Both the position numbers and the translations under genes were made by a program. A stretch of 64,000 nt of DNA from CAWKAV01 sp963847735 (GTDB lineage: Bacteria; Desulfobacterota; Desulfuromonadia; Desulfuromonadales; BM103): positions 133,959 to 197,958 of the forward strand of contig CAWKAV010000005.1 of the NCBI GenBank assembly GCA_963847735.1. Reading direction: 5' to 3'. Numbering within the stretch: position 1 is the first letter of the stretch; each line of letters begins with the position of its first letter. Below the pieces are notes generated by a model, which ran no database searches, had not been told where the DNA came from, and saw only the letters and a list, made by a program, of their open reading frames with translations. Shown here piece by piece: positions 1 to 7,832 of this stretch.

Positions 1-585
1 CCCCGACTTCTCACGCTCGCGGGCCACGGCAACCAGTTCTTCGGTTTCCTTGAGGGATTGCTCGGCCCATTCCAGATGCGCGTGACCGTGCTGCACGGCG
101 AGAAAGGACTGTAGTGTGGCCAGGGCGGCTTCTTCCCGGCGACGCTCATGCAGAGATTTGGCAGACGACCAGTTGAGTTTTGCGCGCTTCTGGTCAAACA
201 TCAGGTCGGGCTCGAAGAGCGGCTGGCTGAGGGTCAACCGGGTCTCAAAGTCACTGCGCGCAGGGGGATCATTGTAATCACGGGCATCCTGACTCAGCTC
301 GAATCGCTCCTGGTTCAGATCGATAAAGAGACTGCCCCCCGGTTCGTCGGTACGCACAAACCGCTCGCTGAGGGTCAGTCTCGGCAGATACCGGCTATTC
401 CGTACCTGCACTTCAGCCGCGGCGGCAGCCACAGTGGCAGAGCTGGCCTGCACCATGGGTCGCTCACGCAGGGCCGCGGAGAGCGCCTCGGCGAGAGTCA
501 CCTGCTCGACCGCCCAGGCAGAGACCGCAGTCACAAGCAACTGGGCAACAAGGATCAAATGGATTGTAACTTTTTTCATATTCAT
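1..585 (-). CDS. TolC-family outer membrane efflux protein, N-terminal part (runs off window)
   Basis: The minus strand reads without a stop from an ATG at 585 to the window edge, giving about 195 residues. The product begins MNMKK, followed by a hydrophobic stretch ending SAWA, a Sec signal peptide. The mature part starts VEQVTLAEALSAAL and continues with long alanine- and glutamate-rich helices and the sequence RLTLSQPLFEPDL, the pattern of the outer membrane factor (TolC/OEP) family, which forms the outer membrane exit duct of efflux pumps or type I secretion. A second in-frame ATG at 579 is an alternative start; neither has a clear ribosome site. The pump partners must lie outside the window. 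Family call is good; substrate is unknown. Confidence 0.75.
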   Translation of the reverse strand, partial: MNMKKVTIHLILVAQLLVTAVSAWAVEQVTLAEALSAALRERPMVQASSATVAAAAAEVQVRNSRYLPRLTLSERFVRTDEPGGSLFIDLNQERFELSQDARDYNDPPARSDFETRLTLSQPLFEPDLMFDQKRAKLNWSSAKSLHERRREEAALATLQSFLAVQHGHAHLEWAEQSLKETEELVAVAREREKSG

Positions 586-797
586 AGCATAAATATAAAT
601 ATATGAATGTATAAATGCAAGTGATTGTTTCACGTTAATATTTTTACACATTAAACATTTACCATGCTTTGGCAAAAAGGTAAGATGCCTCAGCTTCTTT
701 TTCAATCCTGGTAACAGGAGTCAGAGCTTCGGGATAGACATGGATTTTTAAAACAGGCCGGCTTCTGCTCTTGCAGGGCAACAAATCGAAGAGACCA

Positions 798-2327
798 ATG
801 AACTTTTCTGCCCATGATCTGAAACAACTCAAAGCCCTCAACATTGAGCCTGCAAAAGCCGCCCGCCAGCTTGCATGGCTGCGTTCCGGCCAGCTCGATA
901 CCAAGCTTGAACGTCCCTGCACCACCGGTGACGGCATCGTGCAGATCCACCCCGGGGCTCACCCCCACCTGAAGAAAACTTTTACCGCCGCCCTCGGCAA
1001 GGGAAGATTGTGCCGCTTTATCCCTGCCTCGGGTGCCGCCTCGCGCATGTTCAGCCCGCTCCAGGTTGACGCCGAAAGCCTGGAGGCGAGTCGATCAACC
1101 CAGCCGGACGCCCAGGCTTCACCTGCAGAAACCGGTCTGCGTCGCTTTCTTGACAAATTGGCCTGCTTCGCCTTTTACCCCGACCTTAGGAGCACCATGG
1201 CCGAAGACGGTCACGACCTGCAGCAGGCTGTCGCCAACCGCGACCTGGCTCTGATCATCCGTTACCTGCTGGAACCATGCGGGCTCTGTTACTCGCTCCT
1301 ACCCAAAGGCCTGCTGGCTTTTCATACGGCCGTTGATGGTGCACGCACACCGTTTGTCGAGCACCTTGCCGAAGCCGCCCTTCTTAATGGTCTGGACGGT
1401 ACAGTCTCGCTGCACTTCACCGTCTCTGCAGAACATCTGGCCCTTTTCAAAGCCCAGCATGGCGCCTGGCGCGACACACTTGAAAAAACTTACGGCTGCC
1501 ATTACGAGGTTACTTACTCGACTCAGAAACCATCAACAGACACTCTTTCCCTGGATGCAGGCGGGCAACCTCTGCGTGATTCCGGGGACAACCTTTTGTT
1601 GCGTCCCGGCGGACACGGGGCCCTGATCGACAATCTTAATGATCTGGCCGGCGATATTATCCTGATACGCAACATCGACAACGTGGTTCCCGATGCCGGC
1701 AAAACAGCCAACCTCTGCTGGACCAAATTGCTCACTGGTTATCTTCTTGATCTCCAGCAGGAGCTGCACGCTTTGCTCAAGGCCTTGCATGGCCAACCGG
1801 AAGACCCGCAGGTTCACGAGCGGGCAATCGATTTTCTTGCCGATCGTCTGCACGTCGAAGTTTCCCTGGCGGTGGACGGCAGCACCCTGATTGAGCAGCT
1901 CGACCGGCCCTTGCGTGTCTGCGGTATGGTCCTCAACAGCGGCGAACCCGGCGGTGGCCCCTTCTGGGTGCGCGATGCCGGCGGCCGCTTATCGCGACAG
2001 ATTGTTGAAGGGGCTCAGATCGACAAGAGCAACCCTGACCAGGCTGACATCCTGGCCCGCGCGACTCACTTCAATCCGGTTGATATGGTTTGCGGTGTCA
2101 GCGACTGGCGTGGCCGGCCTTACGATTTGAGTCGTTTTATCGACCATGATGCGTTCATCATCACGTCCAGGATGCAGGACGGCCAAAACATCAGGGTTCT
2201 GGAGTTGCCGGGGTTATGGAACGGGGGCATGGCAGGCTGGCATACCATCTTTGTCGAGATGCCGCTGGAAACCTTCAATCCGGTCAAGACGGTTTTTGAT
2301 CTGCTTCGCCCGGCTCATCAGCTGTAA
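798..2327 (+). CDS. DUF4301 family protein
   Basis: An open frame of about 509 residues from the ATG at 798, where GAAGAG upstream could serve as ribosome site; an in-frame TTG at 771 would add nine residues. The protein contains RPGGHGALIDNLNDL followed by IILIRNIDNVVPD, which I recognise as the signature region of DUF4301, and a second conserved half with NSGEPGGGPFWVRD. It has no signal peptide or membrane segment, so it is probably cytoplasmic. The glycine-rich and Asn/Asp-rich motifs resemble a nucleotidyltransferase-like fold, but this is inference and no function is assigned. It stands alone, followed by a repeat region. Confidence 0.7.
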   Translation: MNFSAHDLKQLKALNIEPAKAARQLAWLRSGQLDTKLERPCTTGDGIVQIHPGAHPHLKKTFTAALGKGRLCRFIPASGAASRMFSPLQVDAESLEASRSTQPDAQASPAETGLRRFLDKLACFAFYPDLRSTMAEDGHDLQQAVANRDLALIIRYLLEPCGLCYSLLPKGLLAFHTAVDGARTPFVEHLAEAALLNGLDGTVSLHFTVSAEHLALFKAQHGAWRDTLEKTYGCHYEVTYSTQKPSTDTLSLDAGGQPLRDSGDNLLLRPGGHGALIDNLNDLAGDIILIRNIDNVVPDAGKTANLCWTKLLTGYLLDLQQELHALLKALHGQPEDPQVHERAIDFLADRLHVEVSLAVDGSTLIEQLDRPLRVCGMVLNSGEPGGGPFWVRDAGGRLSRQIVEGAQIDKSNPDQADILARATHFNPVDMVCGVSDWRGRPYDLSRFIDHDAFIITSRMQDGQNIRVLELPGLWNGGMAGWHTIFVEMPLETFNPVKTVFDLLRPAHQL

Positions 2328-2391
2328 ATCAGAGCAAGAGAGAAGGTTGCCTGTTATGCACATAACGCGTGGAACTGTTTATGGTGACTTG

Positions 2392-2655
2392 TAAGAAAAA
2401 AGCCCCACAGTCAGGAGGTAGGGACCGTGGGGCAAGTTTTTCTATTTTTAGGAGGTTATGAAGAAGGTTATCTCTGACCCGCCTGCCACAGCAAGTCTTC
2501 GATGGTTGCTAAGATAACGGGTTGTTGAAGCAAAATATACGTGGTGTCTCGTAAAGGTTGAATCGATACCGCACGAGAATGAACTGTGCAAAGACACACA
2601 AGCGGACATTCGATTAACAGCGGTCAATACGAGGGCTATTTTCGTCTCGGCAGTG
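2392..2655 (+). repeat. Direct repeat, copy 1 (~250 bp)
   Basis: This stretch is repeated at 3032-3290 with roughly 80-85 percent identity by eye. Shared blocks include the hairpin with CAGGAGGTAGGGACCGTGGG, then CTCTGACCCGCCTGCCACAG, GGATAACGGGTT-like, AATCGATACCGCACGA and AATGAACTGTGCAAA. A short block CTCGGCAGTGGTGA lies at the end of this copy (2646-2659) and just before copy 2 (3004-3017). The two copies flank the small minus-strand gene at 2682-2885. They could be duplicated noncoding RNA loci or traces of a segmental duplication. Confidence 0.8.
2402..2434 (+). other. Hairpin with Shine-Dalgarno-like loop, copy 1
   Basis: GCCCCACAG pairs with CCGTGGGGC around a 14-base loop that contains CAGGAGG. 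A run of six A precedes the stem and a T-rich stretch follows, so it could act as an intrinsic terminator in either direction. A second AGGAGG lies about 20 bases downstream. Similar elements occur at 3040-3074 and 5888-5922. Confidence 0.7.
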
Positions 2656-2681
2656 GTGATTTACGAGAATAGGGGTTTAAC

Positions 2682-2885
2682 TTATGACATAGCCCTGCGA
2701 TCGGCAAAGATCGGATAATCGTTGTTTTTCTCCAGGTCTCTCAGCGTGCACTCACCGACCACAGCCCAGCCATCACACCGTTTGAATTTGACGACTCCGT
2801 CCAGCGAAAGAAAAACGTTAAAAGATTTCTTGGCCATCATGCAGACAGCGCCGTCTTTCAGCTCCACATTTACTCTTAATGGCAT
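2682..2885 (-). CDS. Small GSU3473-like protein
   Basis: A 67-residue protein starting MPLRVNVELKDGAVCMM from the ATG at 2885, with a GAGAGAGC ribosome site upstream. The core FLSLDGVVKFKRCDGWAVVG and the tail DYPIFADRR resemble a small family of Desulfuromonadales proteins (GSU3473-like) that carry a GKIVKFKRSDGWV-type core and end in a GPERR-like tail. That family has no established function. The gene lies between the two direct repeats and on the opposite strand to their hairpins. Recognition is from memory of the family pattern and is moderately sure. Confidence 0.55.
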   Translation of the reverse strand: MPLRVNVELKDGAVCMMAKKSFNVFLSLDGVVKFKRCDGWAVVGECTLRDLEKNNDYPIFADRRAMS

Positions 2886-2963
2886 GGCATTGCTCTCTCA
2901 GACAACAGATTTTTTACAAACAACATCAATTGAGACATTACAAGTCTACATGACTCATCAGAA

Positions 2964-2989
2964 ATGGCCACCCGCTATCTGGTGGCCAT
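2964..2989. repeat. Perfect inverted repeat
   Basis: ATGGCCACC at 2964-2972 and GGTGGCCAT at 2981-2989 pair perfectly around an 8-base loop. There is no T run, so it is a weak terminator candidate. It lies about 80 bases upstream of the small minus-strand gene and could also be an operator. Confidence 0.6.
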
Positions 2990-3031
2990 GACACTCCCGT
3001 TTGCTCGGCAGTGGTGACATACAAAAAATTC

Positions 3032-3290
3032 AAGAAAAAAACCCCACAGTCAGGAGGTAGGGACCGTGGGGCAAGTTTTTCTATTTTCAGGAGGTTTTGA
3101 AGAAGATTATCTCTGACCCGCCTGCCACAGCAAGTCTTTGATGGTTGCTAGGATAACGGGTTATTCAAGCAAAATAAACGTGGTGTTTCGTAAAACCTGA
3201 ATCGATACCGCACGAAAATGAACCGTGCAAAAGCACACTGCCGAGCATCCGACTGATAGCGTTCAATATGACGACTGTTTTTGCCTCATG
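3032..3290 (+). repeat. Direct repeat, copy 2 (~250 bp)
   Basis: Second copy of the element at 2392-2655. It carries the same hairpin and downstream AGGAGG, but the small reading frame of copy 1 is not kept: ATG becomes TTG and a stop appears at codon 15. The last half diverges more. Loss of the frame with retention of the hairpin favours an RNA or DNA role over a peptide. Confidence 0.8.
3040..3074 (+). other. Hairpin with Shine-Dalgarno-like loop, copy 2
   Basis: ACCCCACAG pairs with CCGTGGGG around the same loop as copy 1, containing CAGGAGGTAGGGA. It is preceded by seven A and followed by AAGTTTTTCTATTTTCAGGAGG. The outermost base pair is lost (G to A) compared with copy 1. Confidence 0.65.
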
Positions 3291-3335
3291 ATTCGTGCCT
3301 TGTTGAGGTCTCTTACGGACCTTGCACTCATTTGG

Positions 3336-5744
3336 CTATATCTGTTTTGCAGGCAAAGAGAAACAAACCCCGGTTCCGGCACCTGGCTGGCTTTCGACAG
3401 AAATCATGCCACCATGGGCCTCGACAATCTGCCGGGCGATGCTCATGCCAAGGCCGAGGCCACTCACGGACGTATCCGAGGCATCCGCCCGGTAGAATTT
3501 ATCGAAGACCCGATCAACCTGCTCCGGAGTCATGCCGATACCGGGGTCTTCAATTTTTATCTCCCATCCACCTGCACGCGGCTGGCCTTTAACAACGATC
3601 TCACTGCCCGCGGGCGAGTATTTCACGGCATTGCTCATCAGGTTTTCGAGAACCTGCGTGATGCGGTGGCGGTCGATCAACATCATCGACTTCTCTGCTT
3701 CATCCGGCAGTTCAAGCCTGAAAAAATGCCCCTGATTTTTCCCCTGGAAGAACTTGACGGTTTTAGACAAAGTCTTGCCAAGATCAGTTTCCTGCAGGTC
3801 CAAGGCTATCGGCTGACCGCTTTCGATCCGGCTGATATCCAGGAGATCATCGATAATACCGTTGAGGGCTTCCCCCCTGTCGTAGACCTCGTTCAGGAAA
3901 TCCAGCTTCTGCTCTTCTGTAAAACCCCCAAAAGCTTCCGGGTCAAGCAAGAGCTCAGTGTACCCCAGTATGGCACTCAGGGGAGTGCTCAGTTCGTGGG
4001 CTGCCGCCGAGATAAACTCGCTCTTCATCCGGTCCATCTCGATCAAGGCTTGTTCTGCGACTTTTTCAGTTGTGATGTCACGGATGATGGTCAGGATACA
4101 GGGTTTGTTGTTAAGATTGAGCAGACGGGCCGAGAGGAGTCCGGTTCGAGCTTGCCCTCCCATAACCCGAAGGTCTGCCTCGAAATTATCAACTTCGCCG
4201 TGGCCTTGCAGTTGCTCCAGAAATGGTTTCCTGAGAGCCCTGTTCATCCAGAGTCCGAGTTCTTCTGAAGTATGGCCAAGCGCCTGGTGCCTTGGAATCC
4301 CGGTCGCAGCTTCAAATGCCCTGTTGACGTCAAGAATCTTACCTCCATCGACGGAGGAAAGAATGAGCGGAGCCGGATTTGTCTCAAATATTTGACGGAA
4401 GCGTTCCTCACTCTCACGCATGGCCTTTTCTGCCTGCTTTTGTTCAGAGATGTCGCGAAATTCGATGACCCGAACCTCTCGCCCCGCATACTGGACATTT
4501 TTCCCTCTTATCGCCAGGGGATATACGGAGCCGTCCTTGCGTACTCCTTCGACTTCATATTGCTGATCATAACCGCTTCGAATATTTCTCAGCACGAGGT
4601 CAAGTGAATGCGGGGCAATCAGTTTGAACCCATCCATGCCGATGAGCTCGTCGTTGGCAAAACCGGTGATGTCAGACAAGCTCCGGTTACAGTCCAGTAT
4701 CAACCCCTTGTCATGAATAATAACACCGCCAAAGGATGCGTCATGGAGCGCTTTGAAGCGTTCCTCACTTTCTTTCAGCTGTCTCTGGCTGGCTTCGTAT
4801 CCTTCAATTTGAGCCCGCAGCGCATATTCTGAAGCGACAAGCTTTTCATTTTGATCACGCAGGGCCTTTTCTGTTGCTTTCAACTCATGTTTAGCCCTGC
4901 TGTGTTCGGAGATGTCACGCGCGATACTGTTGAATTCGACAACATCCCCGCCTTTGTCGCGCACGGATGACACCATCCACTGCATCAGGAATGTTTTTCC
5001 AGACGAGTGAAGTTGCCTGTTCTCAAAGGTTGTGGAGACTCTTTTAGATTGAAGCCAGGCATGAAAATGGTTGCTTGTTCGCGCACGATCATCGGGACAG
5101 ATGAAATCGAAGGCAGACTGCCCCAGACATTCTTCCGGGGGCAACCCCCAGTACTTCAGGGACGAAGAATTGACATACAACAGGCGGCCTTCACAATCGA
5201 CCCGGGTAATCAGGTCATCTGTGTATTCCACCAGGCTCATATAACGCTGCGTTGATTCTCGCAGAGCCTGTTCTGTTTGCTTTCGAGCGGTGATGTCCGT
5301 ATGGAGAGCGCCCAGAATTTGACCATACTTCGAGTGGTCGAAAATAGAAACGTTCGCTTCGCACCAGAACAGTGTGCCGTCTTTTCTTATATTCTCGACC
5401 TCTCCATGCCACTCTCCGCTTTCACGTAATATGGCGAGAATTTCTTCAGCTCTCTCTTGAGGATTTTTGTCGGTCGGTGCATTGACAAGAGAGATCGGCC
5501 TGCCGTTCATTTCACCGGTACCATAACCGAACATCTTTTCAAATTTCGGATTGGCATAAATGATAGTGGCATCATCAAAACGGATAAGACAAAGGCCCTG
5601 TGCCATGTTGGCCAGGATATTTTGGTGAAGACGTAATTCTTCCTCCAACTTTTTCTGCTCAGCACCATTCAGAGATGTTTCGGCTACGGACAAAATCTTT
5701 CCTTCTTTAAAATCGGGGCCCGACTCGTTAGTTAATCCTGTCAC
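3336..5744 (-). CDS. Soluble multi-PAS sensor histidine kinase
   Basis: An 802-residue kinase starting at a GTG (5744) preceded by GAGAGG. It has no signal peptide or membrane segment. Four PAS domains lie at roughly residues 35-155, 165-290, 325-445 and 450-565. A HisKA domain follows with the phosphorylated histidine in HELSTPL (about residue 583), then a HATPase domain with the N box NLMSNAVKYSPAG, DPGIGM and GLGLGMSIARQIVEAHGG. Such kinases sense cytoplasmic redox, ligand or energy signals. No response regulator is adjacent, so the partner is unknown. The protein resembles the many orphan PAS kinases of Desulfuromonadales. Confidence 0.9.
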   Translation of the reverse strand: MTGLTNESGPDFKEGKILSVAETSLNGAEQKKLEEELRLHQNILANMAQGLCLIRFDDATIIYANPKFEKMFGYGTGEMNGRPISLVNAPTDKNPQERAEEILAILRESGEWHGEVENIRKDGTLFWCEANVSIFDHSKYGQILGALHTDITARKQTEQALRESTQRYMSLVEYTDDLITRVDCEGRLLYVNSSSLKYWGLPPEECLGQSAFDFICPDDRARTSNHFHAWLQSKRVSTTFENRQLHSSGKTFLMQWMVSSVRDKGGDVVEFNSIARDISEHSRAKHELKATEKALRDQNEKLVASEYALRAQIEGYEASQRQLKESEERFKALHDASFGGVIIHDKGLILDCNRSLSDITGFANDELIGMDGFKLIAPHSLDLVLRNIRSGYDQQYEVEGVRKDGSVYPLAIRGKNVQYAGREVRVIEFRDISEQKQAEKAMRESEERFRQIFETNPAPLILSSVDGGKILDVNRAFEAATGIPRHQALGHTSEELGLWMNRALRKPFLEQLQGHGEVDNFEADLRVMGGQARTGLLSARLLNLNNKPCILTIIRDITTEKVAEQALIEMDRMKSEFISAAAHELSTPLSAILGYTELLLDPEAFGGFTEEQKLDFLNEVYDRGEALNGIIDDLLDISRIESGQPIALDLQETDLGKTLSKTVKFFQGKNQGHFFRLELPDEAEKSMMLIDRHRITQVLENLMSNAVKYSPAGSEIVVKGQPRAGGWEIKIEDPGIGMTPEQVDRVFDKFYRADASDTSVSGLGLGMSIARQIVEAHGGMISVESQPGAGTGVCFSLPAKQI

Positions 5745-5887
5745 CCTCTCATTTTATCAAAACACCAGACTTATACAAAGCTAAACGGCCAGCCAAAGCC
5801 TATTGACCTGCCTGAGATGAGGGGCCTGATAATTTGCACCAAATTGTACGGGGGAATTCATCGTGACAGGAATGCACTTTTTAAGGA

Positions 5888-5922
5888 AAAAAGCCCCACA
5901 GCCAGGAGGGGGGAGACTGTGG
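5888..5922 (+). promoter_or_regulatory. Hairpin with Shine-Dalgarno-like loop, copy 3, upstream of a 42-codon gene
   Basis: GCCCCACAG pairs perfectly with CTGTGGGGC around a loop holding CAGGAGGGGGGA, and an A run precedes the stem. Only this hairpin, not the rest of the 250-bp repeat, is shared with the copies at 2402 and 3040. A second TAGGAGG lies about 25 bases downstream, correctly spaced from the ATG at 5959. A leader hairpin controlling translation or termination is an inference. Confidence 0.6.
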
Positions 5923-5958
5923 GGCAATGGTCTACGGGTATTTCTTAGGAGGCAAAAC

Positions 5959-6087
5959 ATGAGTGAATCCATGTCCTGTTGGAAATATATTACCTGTTTG
6001 GTCAGGTATGTCAAGCAGAAAATTACAACACCTTGCATCTTCCCGCCGATGGATAAACCTGAAGAGGTCTTCATAGTTCTTACATAA
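5959..6087 (+). CDS. Small cysteine-containing protein, unknown
   Basis: A 42-codon frame beginning MSESMSCWKYITC, with a strong TAGGAGG seven bases from its ATG. It contains three cysteines (CW at residues 7-8, C13 and C26). The CW pair followed by a second Cys recalls the short two-CW metal-binding proteins of Desulfuromonadales, but the rest of the motif is not clear. It sits between the copy 3 hairpin and coaE. The ribosome site is the best argument that it is translated. Confidence 0.5.
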   Translation: MSESMSCWKYITCLVRYVKQKITTPCIFPPMDKPEEVFIVLT

Positions 6088-6194
6088 GCGAAGACATACA
6101 GTCCTTTTGCAATGCTCTGTCAGATGATATGATATGCAGACAACCCTGACTGGTTCGGCAGGCAACGCGACTGACTTCAGGAGAAATACTTGTC

Positions 6195-6812
6195 ATGATT
6201 CTTGGTCTTACCGGAGGTATTGCGACTGGAAAAAGTTCTGTTGCTGACTGTTTTGTCGAATGCGGAGCCATTTTGGTCAGTGCGGATTCTCTGGCCAGAG
6301 AGGTTGTTAATCCCGGCAGCCCGGTACTGGCTGAACTGGTTGATGTCTTTGGCCTGGAAATCCTGACGTCGGCCGGCAGTCTGAACCGCGAGGTGGTAGC
6401 GGAAAAAATTTTCGCCGATCCTGTGGCCCGGCGACAACTTGAGTCAATCACTCACCCTGCCATTGCACACCTGGCCGAAAGTCGCCTTTCCGGATTGAGA
6501 AGTGCACCCCACGACCTGATTGTCTATGAAGCCCCTCTGCTGTTTGAGGCCAGCGCCGAAAGTCGGGTCGACCGGGTTCTGGTAGTGGTCGTCGAGCCCG
6601 AAATCCAGCTGGCGAGACTTCAGCAGCGAGACAAGCTCAGTGAGGCAACAGCAAAACAACGCATTGCATCGCAATGGCCACAGGCTGACAAAGTGCAGAA
6701 GGCTGATTTCGTGATTGATAATTCCGGTTCGCCGCTGCAGACTTCTGCGATGGTTTCAGCCCTCTATGATTATCTGGTCCGTCCTGTTGCGCCCGGGTTG
6801 TCGAGCTCCTGA
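6195..6812 (+). CDS. coaE: Dephospho-CoA kinase
   Basis: A 205-residue protein that phosphorylates dephospho-CoA with ATP, the last step of coenzyme A synthesis in the cytoplasm. The P-loop GGIATGKSS is at residues 7-15, followed by SADSLAREVVNPGSP, the acceptor-binding region, and ITHPAIAH, YEAPLLFEA and QRIASQ, all typical of CoaE. Length is normal. The ATG at 6195 has AGGAGAA upstream. The 3' end overlaps the convergent esterase gene by 43 bases. Confidence 0.93.
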   Translation: MILGLTGGIATGKSSVADCFVECGAILVSADSLAREVVNPGSPVLAELVDVFGLEILTSAGSLNREVVAEKIFADPVARRQLESITHPAIAHLAESRLSGLRSAPHDLIVYEAPLLFEASAESRVDRVLVVVVEPEIQLARLQQRDKLSEATAKQRIASQWPQADKVQKADFVIDNSGSPLQTSAMVSALYDYLVRPVAPGLSSS

Positions 6813-7618
6813 ATAAATCGGATCGCCTGCTCAAACATGGTCCGGCGTCCGGGGTTTTCCTCGCTGGTCAAAACGTGCGGGGCTTCGCGGCCGTATTGCT
6901 CATGAATCTTCACAGAGCTTCCCAATAAACTCACCAACTGACGGCCGCTGTCAATATCGACGGTTTGGTCACCTTCACCATTAAATGCCAGTACCGGACA
7001 AACAATATCTGGTAGTTGACTGCGAACGGTTTGTAGCAGTCGGTTGATCTGGTGGATGCCGGCGACCGGTCTGCGATTGTAATATCGCTCATCCAGACCC
7101 GCTTCAACCTTTTTCCCCTGGTACGGATGGATCCATCGCAGCCAGCCTGCGTAGGGAGCCAGTCGGTGTAGAATTCGCAGATATGGGGAAAACAGCACCA
7201 GCCCATTGAGTGGCTCGGCTTTCGCCAGCAGCAGCAACAGCAGGCAGCCCGTGCTCATACCCATGCCGTAAACGGATTGAAACTGTTTGCTGAGGATATG
7301 GTAGCCATCAAGGACGCTACCGAACCATTCTTCCCAACGACGTTCGGCAAGATCTTCTGGTGAGGTGCCATGCCCGGGCAAACAGACTGCCAAACTGGCA
7401 ATGCCGGCACCGGCAAGATATTCCGCAGGAGGGCGCATCTCCCAGGGTGTCGCGGTAAAGCCGTGGACCAGCAACACGGCCGTTTTCGCTTCTTGCGGAC
7501 AGAACATGAACGGCAGGTCGCTTGGGTCGGAAACCCCGTGGCCACGTGACTTGCTTCGCAGAGACCGGCAGTCAGGATGACTTTCCGAACAGTCGATGTG
7601 CCGGCTTTCTTGCGTCAT
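6770..7618 (-). CDS. Alpha/beta hydrolase (carboxylesterase or monoacylglycerol lipase type)
   Basis: A 282-residue hydrolase. The oxyanion motif HGFT lies near residue 52, the nucleophile serine in GMGMSTG at residue 122, and the likely acid and base are D217 (GEGDQTV) and H248 (EAPHV). The lid region after the nucleophile (SPYLRILHRLAPYAGWLRW) fits the EstA/monoglyceride lipase group. The N-terminal 35 residues are variable, so a later start at MFCPQ is possible. A sigma70-like promoter is visible upstream at 7665-7692. Substrate is unknown. Confidence 0.82.
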   Translation of the reverse strand: MTQESRHIDCSESHPDCRSLRSKSRGHGVSDPSDLPFMFCPQEAKTAVLLVHGFTATPWEMRPPAEYLAGAGIASLAVCLPGHGTSPEDLAERRWEEWFGSVLDGYHILSKQFQSVYGMGMSTGCLLLLLLAKAEPLNGLVLFSPYLRILHRLAPYAGWLRWIHPYQGKKVEAGLDERYYNRRPVAGIHQINRLLQTVRSQLPDIVCPVLAFNGEGDQTVDIDSGRQLVSLLGSSVKIHEQYGREAPHVLTSEENPGRRTMFEQAIRFIQELDNPGATGRTR

Positions 7619-7664
7619 TGGTGTCCACTTAAGTGTCTTGATTTATTGGAGGATATATTTGAGA

Positions 7665-7692
7665 AGCATAACATTCCAGAGATTTATGTCAA
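7665..7692 (-). promoter_or_regulatory. Sigma70-type promoter for the esterase gene
   Basis: On the minus strand TTGACA (7692-7687), a 16-base spacer and TATGCT (7670-7665) lie about 45 bases upstream of the esterase start. A good match to the consensus, but unproven. Confidence 0.5.
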
Positions 7693-7776
7693 TCAGAGTG
7701 CATTACACATGTGGTGCTGTTCCTTGCCGGGCCATGATCAGGCAGTATGGCAGATTTCCGATATGCTGGCACGAAA

Positions 7777-7806
7777 TGGAAAAAGCCCCTGCATATCTGC
7801 AGAGGC
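7777..7806 (-). terminator. Intrinsic terminator of the IclR gene
   Basis: Read on the minus strand, GCCTCTGCA and TGCAGGGGC form a 9-bp stem with one U-G pair and a 4-base loop, followed directly by TTTTTCC. It lies 27 bases after the IclR stop codon. Confidence 0.8.
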
Positions 7807-7832
7807 TTTGAACCCGGTACGTCGAGATGTGG

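Larger units (their letters stand above)
2328..2681. other. Intergenic region holding repeat copy 1
   Basis: About 350 bases without a convincing gene. Nearly all of it is the first copy of a ~250-bp direct repeat that begins with a strong hairpin. A 19-codon frame starting at 2458 (MKKVISDPPATASLRWLLR) follows an AGGAGG only two bases away. The second repeat copy replaces ATG by TTG and stops after 14 codons, so coding is doubtful. Confidence 0.6.
2886..3335. other. Intergenic region holding an inverted repeat and repeat copy 2
   Basis: About 450 bases with no convincing gene. The first 150 bases upstream of the small gene are AT-rich and contain a perfect 9-bp inverted repeat at 2964-2989. 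The rest is the second direct repeat, ending just before the stop of the four-PAS kinase. Confidence 0.6.

Noticed and set aside
2402..2434. GEMM-type c-di-GMP riboswitch for the repeated hairpins
   Set aside because: The GEMM core (paired P1b with GAAA tetraloop and receptor) is absent; only a single stem is present.
3225..4268. 347-codon open frame on the plus strand
   Set aside because: Antisense to the PAS kinase, which has complete kinase motifs; no independent coding signal.
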